From NCBI GenBank assembly GCA_947478535.1, contig CANJXD010000417.1:1-5337 (forward strand): a DNA stretch of 5,337 bases, written 5' to 3'. Position numbers and translations under genes: made by a program. The notes beneath the pieces are model-generated. The model was given only the letters and a program-made list of their open reading frames with translations. It searched no databases and was not told the DNA's origin. Positions 1 to 4,465 of the stretch are shown here, piece by piece (position 1 is the stretch's first letter; every line of letters begins with the position of its first letter). Source of the DNA: Acetobacteraceae bacterium. Lineage in GTDB: Bacteria; Pseudomonadota; Alphaproteobacteria; Acetobacterales; Acetobacteraceae.

Positions 1-64
1 TCAGGTCGCTTGGGTAGCGCAGCTTGCTACGCTCGTAGAAAGGGCGGTTCTCGGCAGTCCACAT
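1..64 (-). CDS. IS5-family transposase, N-terminal fragment cut by the window edge
   Basis: Reading the minus strand from the ATG at 64-62 gives 21 codons with no stop before the window edge. The peptide starts MWTAENRPFYERSKLRYPSD. This matches the very typical opening of IS5-family transposases with an N-terminal DUF4096-type domain (MWT.xNR..Y.RSKLRYPSDLTDxEW), which I recognise from memory. An AGGGT Shine-Dalgarno-like sequence (plus-strand ACCCT, 71-75) lies 6 nt upstream of the ATG. The DDE catalytic core would lie to the left of the window, so I cannot tell whether the element is intact or active. The open frame continues through position 1 (the last base begins an ACN codon, Thr), as expected for LT after SD. 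Family assignment is fairly secure; subgroup is not. Confidence 0.82.
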   Translation of the reverse strand, partial: MWTAENRPFYERSKLRYPSDL

Positions 65-122
65 CGTCAGACCCTGCGAATCGGCTGGGACCACAGCGAA
101 TCACAAGAGACTCAAGGGATTC
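1..122 (-). mobile_element. End of an IS5-family insertion sequence (5' side of its transposase)
   Basis: The transposase start at 64 is followed outward by about 58 nt that look like an IS terminus. GAATC occurs at 78-82 and 98-102, and its inverse GATTC at 118-122, so 98-122 is bounded by an inverted GAATC/GATTC pair. Beyond 122 the composition changes to AT-richer intergenic DNA. I infer the outer boundary at or close to 122. The other IS end and the target duplication are outside the window, so the boundary is provisional. Confidence 0.5.
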
Positions 123-400
123 AACATCTTCGGAGACGGACACTTAGAGGCATCGACACTACGAACACTCCAATTTAACCGTCGATGTGTATCAGTAAAT
201 TCCGATAGTCGCGCCTCACAAGCAACCACCATTTGAACAATCCTGACATTTGCCGACATTCTTTGAAGGCTGAAGTGACGCATCATGCGGCAGCCTCACC
301 CGCGCGCGCGAAGACCGGACGGCGGCCAGGGGCAGGCCGCGCCGGGCACAGGATGTGTCGTAGCAATATGCGTGGCGCGGCACGGGAATGAGGGGTTGCT
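123..400. other. Non-coding region upstream of the stand-alone receiver gene
   Basis: No convincing gene is present. Positions 121-290 are about 47% G+C, far below the flanking genes, typical of a promoter region or foreign flank. It holds the 10-bp-phased GACATT repeat (245-264), a CG-alternating tract (about 300-309), and a short G/C hairpin (GCGGCC 322-327 with GGCCGC 335-340, 7-nt loop). The receiver gene is preceded by GAGGGG at 390-395, 5 nt before its ATG. No clear sigma-70 -35/-10 pair could be picked with confidence. Confidence 0.5.
245..264. promoter_or_regulatory. Candidate regulator binding site: two GACATT direct repeats, 10-bp phased
   Basis: GACATTTGCC is followed directly by GACATTCTTT, so the GACATT core recurs exactly 10 bp apart, one helical turn. 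The 11-mer TCCTGACATTT (241-251) occurs again at 913-923 upstream of the next receiver gene. Direct repeats at 10-11 bp are the usual operator form for OmpR/PhoB-type winged-helix regulators. The site lies 136 nt before the ATG at 401. Binding and identity of the factor are inference. Confidence 0.45.
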
Positions 401-847
401 ATGGAACAGGTCGATGGACCGAACACCGGCCGCGTTGTGGTGATCATCGTCGATGACGAGCCGGATATCGCGCGGGAAATCGCCGATGGCCTCTCCGCCG
501 ACGGAATCGAGGCGCAGATCGCCCATTCGGCCGAAGAGGCCCTGGCGCATATGCGCCAGGCCGGCGGCGCGGTGGGCGTGGTGGTGACCGATCTGAAGAT
601 GCCGGGGCTGGACGGCTTCGGCCTGATCGCCCGGCTGCGGGAAGACCCGACCGGCGAGATGCCGGAGATACTGCTGATGAGCGGCCATGCCTCCCCCGAC
701 GAACGCCGGCGGGCGATGCAGGCGGGCGTTTCGGCCGTGCTTCGCAAACCCTTTGCCTGGGCCGAGTTCTCCGACGCGATCAATGGCGCGCTCGACCGCG
801 CGCGCAGCCGCCGTGAAACCGCCGCCACCGCCACCGCGCAGGACTGA
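401..847 (+). CDS. Stand-alone receiver-domain response regulator
   Basis: A 148-residue CheY-like protein consisting of one receiver (REC) domain, about residues 11-128, with a short Arg/Ala/Thr-rich tail and no output domain. The phosphorylation site set is complete: acidic pair D18-D19 (plus E20) in VVVIIVDDEPD, phosphoacceptor D64 in VVVTDLKMPGLDG, switch Ser S94 in LLMSGHA, and K116-P117 in VLRKPF. It should accept a phosphoryl group from a histidine kinase in the cytoplasm and act by protein contact. No kinase is in the window. The ATG has GAGGGG 5 nt upstream; an upstream ATG at 368 stops after seven codons. Its receiver resembles that of the next gene (shared GVVVTD, MPG.DG and GHA motifs), suggesting related inputs or old duplication. 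It ends 311 nt before the next gene with no T-tailed terminator between, so partial read-through is possible. The family call is secure; the pathway is unknown. Confidence 0.9.
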   Translation: MEQVDGPNTGRVVVIIVDDEPDIAREIADGLSADGIEAQIAHSAEEALAHMRQAGGAVGVVVTDLKMPGLDGFGLIARLREDPTGEMPEILLMSGHASPDERRRAMQAGVSAVLRKPFAWAEFSDAINGALDRARSRRETAATATAQD

Positions 848-906
848 GTTGGGCGCCTGTCACGCAGCGCAATCCTGGGCGAGGCCGGGGCGCGCGAAAC
901 CGCATC

Positions 907-926
907 GACATTTCCTGACATTTCCT
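907..926. promoter_or_regulatory. Candidate regulator binding site: perfect tandem GACATTTCCT repeat
   Basis: Two identical 10-bp units GACATTTCCT lie end to end, giving a one-turn phased direct repeat like the one at 245-264. The second copy also forms an ACATT-N7-AATGT dyad with 930-934. Both sites precede receiver-domain genes and share TCCTGACATTT. This one is 232 nt upstream of the chosen start at 1159. An OmpR/PhoB-type operator is a reasonable reading. Chance similarity is possible, though a perfect 10-bp tandem repeat in an otherwise GC-rich spacer is unlikely to be random. Confidence 0.5.
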
Positions 927-1091
927 GAGAATGTGCGGGCGAGCTCGCCTGCGCTCCGACCGCCAGATGAGCCATCTCGCGCCCGGGATGCGGCCCGCCA
1001 CCTCCGCGTGCGGCGGCACCCGGCACGGCACGCGGCGTTTGCAGTGCCTCGTCCTGATCGGCCTGCTAACACGATAGTCACGAACGAATGG

Positions 1092-1120
1092 GAGATTTGG
1101 CGACGACTTCGCCGGATCTC
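1092..1120 (+). promoter_or_regulatory. Stable 12-bp RNA hairpin in the leader of the REC-GGDEF-EAL gene
   Basis: GAGATTTGGCGA (1092-1103) can pair with TCGCCGGATCTC (1109-1120) around a 5-nt loop CGACT. In plus-strand RNA all 12 positions pair, with two consecutive U.G wobbles (1097-1098 with 1114-1115). On the minus strand those two become A/C mismatches. The structure therefore favours a plus-strand transcript. It ends 25 nt before the AAGGA ribosome site (1146-1150). No T-run follows, so it is not a classic terminator. A leader element affecting mRNA stability or translation is an inference. Confidence 0.4.
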
Positions 1121-1145
1121 GTGTAATCCGCGTCGCAACCCGGCC

Positions 1146-1150
1146 AAGGA
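1146..1150 (+). promoter_or_regulatory. Ribosome binding site that selects the ATG at 1159
   Basis: AAGGA lies 8 nt before ATG 1159. The alternative in-frame ATG at 1222, which would start the protein just before the receiver domain, has no purine-rich site upstream (CACCCGTGGTCCTGCCC). The longer start is therefore preferred, although the extra 21 residues match no domain. Confidence 0.55.
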
Positions 1151-1158
1151 TAACCGGC

Positions 1159-2961
1159 ATGCTTCCGACTGAAGGCAGCACATCAGACGCTGCTTGCCTC
1201 TTCCCACCCGTGGTCCTGCCCATGGCCGATGAACAGCAACTCGCCGTCCTGGTGGTGGACGATGAGATCTGGATCGCGGAGGAACTCGCCCTCGGCCTCG
1301 AGGAATCGGGCATGCCGGTGAAGATCGCCACCTCCGCCATCACGGCCCAGGCGGCGCTGACCGAAGCCGACGATATCGGCGTCGTCGTCACGGATATCCG
1401 CATGCCCGGGGAGGACGGTCTTTCCCTGGTCCGGCGCCTGGTGATGAACCGGCCGGAAGCCTCGGCGATCGAGACGGTGGTGATGACCGGCCATGCGACG
1501 ATCGAGGATGCGGTGGCCGCAGTGCGCGCCGGCGCCTTCGATTTCGTCCGCAAGCCCTTCACCCTGGACGAGATGGTCAATGTGGTGACCGCCGCGCGCA
1601 ACCGCGCCGCCACCAAGCGCCGGGAAGCCCAGGACCGGCAATCCGAAGGGCAGCGCCTGGCGGCGGTGGAAGCAGAACGGGAGGAAGCGAAGGCGCGGGA
1701 CCCGCTGACCGGCCTGCCGAACCGCGCCGCCTATTCCGCCCGCATCGGCGAATTGGCGTCGCAAGCGGGGCGGGATGGCTCGGGCACGGCGGTGATCGCC
1801 TTCGACCTCGATGGCTTCTCGGCCCTCAACCAGGCCGCCGGCAGCGCAGTCGGCGACATGGTGCTGCAGACCACCGCCCAGCGGCTGCAGCGCGTGTCCG
1901 GCGAAGGCTGGTTCATGGCGCGCATCGGCAGTGATGAATTCGCCGCCGTCGGCAGCGCCTGCCCGACCCCGGCCGATGCGCTGGCCATGGCGGAACGGCT
2001 GCGCCTGGCGGTGGAGGAGCCGATTCCCCATGTCAGCGGCGTGCTGCGCCTGACCGCCAGCATCGGCGTCGTCCACCAGTCCAGCGCCGAACGCGTGGCG
2101 CTAGAGGATGCGGCCGCCATCGCCGCCAGCGTCGCCAGGCGCGAGGGTGGGAGCCGCTGCGTGCTGTTCACGCCGGCCATGCAACTGGCGGCGGAACGCC
2201 ACCTGACCATCGCGCAGGACCTGCAACACGCGGTCGAGCGGCAGGAAACGCAGATCTATTTCCAACCGATCTTCCGCATCGCCGACCGGCATCTGCTGGG
2301 GTTCGAGGCGCTGATGCGCTGGAAGCACCCGACGCTCGGCTTCGTATCCCCCGGTGAGTTCATCGCGGTGGCGGAGGAAGGGCGACTGATCCTGGAACTC
2401 GGCGCCTGGGCGCTGCGGACCGCGGCCCGGCAGGCCGCCGCCTGGGGGGCGGGGACGACGCGGGACCTCTATATCACCGTCAATCTCTCCGGCCGGCAGA
2501 TTGCCGATGTCGATGTCGCGGCGCTGTTCCAGGAGGCGCTGGACGAAGCCGGCATCCCGGCCAAGGCACTGGTGGCGGAAGTGACGGAAACCGTCGCACT
2601 CGGGCCGAGCGCCGCGCAGACGGTGGAAGCGCTGCGGGCGCTCGGCGTCCGGGTGGCGCTGGATGATTTCGGCGCCGGGTATTCCTCGCTCGGCGTGCTC
2701 GGGGGGTTGTCCGTCGATACCGTGAAGATCGACCGCGCGCTGGTGATGCGGGTGGTGACGGATACCAAGGAACGGCGTTTGCTGACCGGCCTGGTCGCCA
2801 CGATCCACGCCCTCGGCCTGAAGGTGGTGGCGGAAGGAATCGAGACGGAAGGCCAGTTGCAGGTGGTGCAGCAGGCCGGGTGCGAGGCAGCACAGGGCTA
2901 CCTCCTCGGCCGCCCTTTGACGGCTGCCGCCGCGACGGCGCTGGTGACGGGCACGGTCTGA
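1159..2961 (+). CDS. REC-GGDEF-EAL response regulator, probable c-di-GMP phosphodiesterase
   Basis: A 600-residue soluble protein with no membrane segment. The REC domain (about 28-146) has D34-D35, phosphoacceptor D79, T110 and K132-P133. A charged helical linker (about 147-178) leads to the GGDEF domain (about 179-337). That domain keeps DPLTGLPNR (181-189), D216, N224, D233 and D259-E260-F261, but its signature is GSDEF (257-261). The lysine of the usual FK..ND motif is S221, GH is GS (228-229), the C-terminal K..GRN motif is altered, and no RxxD I-site precedes GSDEF. The EAL domain (about 350-597) looks fully catalytic: E383 (EALMRW), N442, E474, D502-D503 in DDFGAGYSSL, K523, E559 and Q579. 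I infer that phosphorylation of D79 tunes hydrolysis of c-di-GMP to pGpG, with the GGDEF half mainly regulatory, as in Caulobacter PdeA, where a non-consensus GGDEF domain binds GTP and activates EAL. Residual cyclase activity is not excluded. Start 1159 is supported by AAGGA; 1222 is the alternative (579 residues). Confidence 0.92.
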   Translation: MLPTEGSTSDAACLFPPVVLPMADEQQLAVLVVDDEIWIAEELALGLEESGMPVKIATSAITAQAALTEADDIGVVVTDIRMPGEDGLSLVRRLVMNRPEASAIETVVMTGHATIEDAVAAVRAGAFDFVRKPFTLDEMVNVVTAARNRAATKRREAQDRQSEGQRLAAVEAEREEAKARDPLTGLPNRAAYSARIGELASQAGRDGSGTAVIAFDLDGFSALNQAAGSAVGDMVLQTTAQRLQRVSGEGWFMARIGSDEFAAVGSACPTPADALAMAERLRLAVEEPIPHVSGVLRLTASIGVVHQSSAERVALEDAAAIAASVARREGGSRCVLFTPAMQLAAERHLTIAQDLQHAVERQETQIYFQPIFRIADRHLLGFEALMRWKHPTLGFVSPGEFIAVAEEGRLILELGAWALRTAARQAAAWGAGTTRDLYITVNLSGRQIADVDVAALFQEALDEAGIPAKALVAEVTETVALGPSAAQTVEALRALGVRVALDDFGAGYSSLGVLGGLSVDTVKIDRALVMRVVTDTKERRLLTGLVATIHALGLKVVAEGIETEGQLQVVQQAGCEAAQGYLLGRPLTAAAATALVTGTV

Positions 2962-2971
2962 ACGACAAGCC

Positions 2972-2994
2972 GGGGGGGGCGCCAGGCCCCTCCC
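2972..2994. terminator. G/C hairpin just after the REC-GGDEF-EAL gene, without T-tail
   Basis: GGGGGGGGC (2972-2980) pairs with GCCCCTCCCC (from 2986 to 2994) around a 5-nt loop GCCAG, giving nine pairs with one G.U. It begins 11 nt after the stop codon, where a terminator would be expected, but the next bases are CCCACGCTT, not a T-run. It could help termination or protect the 3' end. The evidence is weaker than for the terminator at 4412-4446. Confidence 0.35.
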
Positions 2995-2995
2995 C

Positions 2996-3043
2996 CACGC
3001 TTCGGCACCATCACGCTTCGGCACGATCGCGCTTCAGCTCAGT
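2996..3043. repeat. 16-bp tandem repeat, about three copies
   Basis: CACGCTTCGGCACCAT (2996-3011) is followed by CACGCTTCGGCACGAT (3012-3027), which differs at one base, then by a diverged third unit CGCGCTTCAGCTCAGT (3028-3043). No coding gene uses this stretch. It could have arisen by slippage or could be a cluster of binding sites. No function is evident. Confidence 0.7.
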
Positions 3044-3192
3044 TGCGGCGCCACTCGCCCTCGGCGCGCTTTTCGACCGCGGTAAGCAACTTCACGACAA
3101 TCGTCAGAAAACCCGAATAAGCCCGACGGGATGCCCGACACTCCGGGCGCTAGACCCTCACTCGCCGCACAGTTGAGCACAACGCGGCGGTC

Positions 3193-3198
3193 AAGGAG
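3193..3198 (+). promoter_or_regulatory. Ribosome binding site that points to a GTG start at 3207
   Basis: AAGGAG occupies 3193-3198, so its last base is the first base of the GTG at 3198, leaving no spacer. The next in-frame GTG at 3207 lies 8 nt beyond AAGGAG, an ideal distance. It also gives a protein beginning MQLLVISD, matching the usual MRILLVEDD-type opening of OmpR-family receivers. Confidence 0.75.
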
Positions 3199-3206
3199 TG
3201 ACGGTC

Positions 3207-3911
3207 GTGCAATTGCTGGTGATCTCTGATGCTTCCCCCGCCTCGCAGCTGGTCCTCGAACGGCTGAAGGCCGCGCGGGTCTCGACCCGGGTGGCGAGCC
3301 CCGACATCGGCGCCGAGGCCGCGACCTTCGCGGATGAGGATCTGGACGGCGTCGTGATCGATGCTGGTGACCTGCGCCGCGGCGCCCTGCCCCTGCTGCG
3401 CAGTATCCGCGGCCATGGCAGCAAGCTGCCCCTGCTGGTGCTGGCCCCCGCCTCGGCGGAGACGGAAGCCGAAGCCTTCAACCATGGCGCCGACGCGGTG
3501 CTGCCGCGCAACGCCCCGGCGGCGACGCTGATGGCGCGGATCGAGGCGGTGCGCCGCCGGTCGCCGGTCCGGAAGGCGAACCTGGTCCGCTGCGGCAATG
3601 TCGCCATCGACCGCGACAGCGACAGCCTGACAGTGAACGGCGCCGCGGTGGAAGTGACCCCCTGCGAGCTGCGGGTGCTGGACATGCTGCTGGCCGCGCG
3701 CGGCGCCATCCTCGGCAAGGAACGCATCTGCGAAGCGCTGCACGAAGGCGACAGCGACGCCCATGCGAGCGTGCTGCGCGTGTTCGTCTGCCGCCTGCGC
3801 CGCAAGCTGATGACGAGCGGCGCCGACGACATCATCCGCACGGTCTGGGGCGTGGGCTACCGCGTCGAGGCGCCCGCCGCCGCCAACCGTGCCGCCAAGC
3901 CCGCCGCCTGA
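3207..3911 (+). CDS. CtrA-like OmpR-family winged-helix regulator with degenerate receiver
   Basis: A 234-residue two-domain regulator from GTG 3207 (237 from GTG 3198; numbering below uses 3198). The N-terminal half (about 5-120) has a receiver fold but an eroded site: the acidic pair is S10-D11, the switch Thr/Ser position is A83 (LVLAPAS), and the conserved K-P is R104-N105 (VLPRNAP). D55 in GVVIDAGD sits at the phosphoacceptor position. The C-terminal winged helix (about 130-224) is complete, with VFVCRLRRKL (195-204) as recognition-helix region and TVWGVGYRVE at the end. It resembles CtrA (VFICKLRKKL, TVWGRGY) more than PhoB or OmpR, but CtrA itself has an intact receiver, so this is a divergent paralogue, not CtrA. 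I infer DNA binding with little or no phosphorylation control, as in other atypical OmpR regulators. Its target could include the GACATT repeats in this window, which is untested. It probably forms an operon with the XRE gene 28 nt downstream. Confidence 0.85.
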   Translation: MQLLVISDASPASQLVLERLKAARVSTRVASPDIGAEAATFADEDLDGVVIDAGDLRRGALPLLRSIRGHGSKLPLLVLAPASAETEAEAFNHGADAVLPRNAPAATLMARIEAVRRRSPVRKANLVRCGNVAIDRDSDSLTVNGAAVEVTPCELRVLDMLLAARGAILGKERICEALHEGDSDAHASVLRVFVCRLRRKLMTSGADDIIRTVWGVGYRVEAPAAANRAAKPAA

Positions 3912-3921
3912 ACCAAACACC

Positions 3922-3927
3922 AAAGGA
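3922..3927 (+). promoter_or_regulatory. Ribosome binding site for the XRE gene at 3940
   Basis: AAAGGA lies 12 nt before ATG 3940, slightly long but the only good site. The upstream in-frame ATG at 3889 sits inside the preceding gene and would add a Pro-rich 17-residue extension (MPPSPPPEP...) that reads as out-of-frame translation of that gene's end, so 3940 is preferred. Confidence 0.6.
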
Positions 3928-3939
3928 AAAACGCCCATC

Positions 3940-4392
3940 ATGTACATCCAGCCCGCTTCCACCACGGAGCCCGTCCCCGGCATGGACCGGGTGGTGCGCA
4001 GCCGTGCCGCCGATACCGCGGATGCCAAGCTCGGCCAGCGCATCCGCCAGCTGCGCCGCCTGCGGGCGCTGTCGCAATCCGATGTCGCCAGCGTGCTGGG
4101 CGTGACCTACCAGCAGGTGCAGAAATACGAGACTGGCAAGACCCGCCTGCCGGCGCGGCTGATCCCCACCCTGGCGACGCTGCTGGAGGTGGACAACGCC
4201 CTGCTGCTGGTCGGTCTGCAGGACGATGTGGCCGCGGCACCCGCGCAGCCCGCACCGAGCGAGCCCGATGCGAAGGATGTGGCGGAGCTGATGACGGCCT
4301 TCACCGCCATGCGCCACCCGCGGTCCCGCCGCCGGCTGCTGTCCATCGTGAAGGCCTTCGCGGCCGAGGCGGGGGCCGGTATCGAGCCCTGA
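3940..4392 (+). CDS. XRE-family helix-turn-helix transcriptional regulator
   Basis: A 150-residue protein from ATG 3940. Residues about 31-85 are a Cro/C1-type HTH: LGQRIRQLRRLRALSQSDVA for helices 1-2 and VTYQQVQKYETGKTRLPA (55-72) for the recognition helix and following turn. The VTxQQVQKYE form is typical of alphaproteobacterial XRE regulators. The N-terminal 30 residues look disordered. A Pro/Ala-rich linker (about 95-110) leads to a C-terminal helical segment (about 112-145, AELMTAF...RHPRSRRRLLSIVKAFA), a tail commonly seen in this group and probably involved in self-association. There is no sensor or catalytic domain. The gene follows the CtrA-like regulator after 28 nt on the same strand and is closed by a strong terminator at 4412-4446, so the two are probably co-transcribed. 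It is not part of a visible toxin-antitoxin pair, as no small partner adjoins it. Targets are unknown. Confidence 0.88.
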   Translation: MYIQPASTTEPVPGMDRVVRSRAADTADAKLGQRIRQLRRLRALSQSDVASVLGVTYQQVQKYETGKTRLPARLIPTLATLLEVDNALLLVGLQDDVAAAPAQPAPSEPDAKDVAELMTAFTAMRHPRSRRRLLSIVKAFAAEAGAGIEP

Positions 4393-4411
4393 TCGACCCG
4401 CCCATCACGCA

Positions 4412-4446
4412 AAAAGGCCGCGCGGGAAAATCCCACGCGGCCTTTT
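4412..4446. terminator. Bidirectional rho-independent terminator between convergent genes
   Basis: AAAAGGCCGCGCGGGA (4412-4427) pairs with TCCCACGCGGCCTTTT (4431-4446) around a 3-nt AAA loop. Fifteen of 16 positions pair, with a single C/A mismatch (4423/4435). The A-run on one side and T-run on the other give a U-tail in either direction. It lies 19 nt after the XRE stop and 19 nt after the end of the minus-strand gene at 4466, so it serves both convergent genes. Confidence 0.92.
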
Positions 4447-4465
4447 GCATGCCTCGGGCCTTACC

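Larger units (their letters stand above)
848..1158. other. Non-coding region between the two receiver genes
   Basis: I see no credible gene in these 311 bases. They hold a perfect tandem GACATTTCCT repeat (907-926), a dyad ACATT-N7-AATGT (918-934), a GC-rich palindrome centred at 943/944 (GGCGAGCTCGCC, extendable to 935-952 with one G.T pair), and a strong leader hairpin (1092-1120). No intrinsic terminator with a T-run follows the gene ending at 847. A promoter for the downstream gene probably lies here, but I could not pick a reliable -35/-10 pair. Confidence 0.5.

Noticed and set aside
171..188. A CtrA-type site (TTAA-N7-TTAA) around TTTAACC
   Set aside because: Only one half-site is present; no TTAA lies 7 bp away.
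101..286. A 61-codon minus-strand open frame between the IS end and the receiver gene
   Set aside because: It crosses the inferred IS boundary, has no recognisable motif or good ribosome site, and covers the candidate GACATT operator. A small unknown gene cannot be fully excluded.
366..401. A possible sigma-54 promoter (GGCAC ... TTGCT) just before 401
   Set aside because: The GG to GC spacing is far from the required 10 bp, and TTGCT is simply the spacer between the ribosome site and the ATG.
1039..1078. A possible sigma-70 promoter with TTGCAG and GCTAAC or GATAGT
   Set aside because: No hexamer pair has a 16-18 bp spacing and acceptable match; too weak to annotate.
687..1172. A plus-strand open frame of 161 codons overlapping the stand-alone receiver gene
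   Set aside because: It is the shifted frame of the receiver gene, rich in Pro and Arg, with no domain; the receiver frame is clearly the real one.
860..1207. A minus-strand open frame of 115 codons across the spacer before 1159
   Set aside because: The product is Arg-rich and low in complexity, typical of antisense translation of GC-rich DNA, and it overlaps the start of the REC-GGDEF-EAL gene.
1183..2076. A 297-codon minus-strand frame opposite the REC-GGDEF-EAL gene
   Set aside because: It is antisense to well-conserved domains and rich in His, Gly and Arg, as mirror frames of high-GC genes usually are.
3091..3121. A possible promoter (TTCACG, then AATAAG) before the CtrA-like regulator
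   Set aside because: Each box has only about four of six matches and spacing is 19 bp. A promoter is expected in 3044-3190, but I cannot place it.
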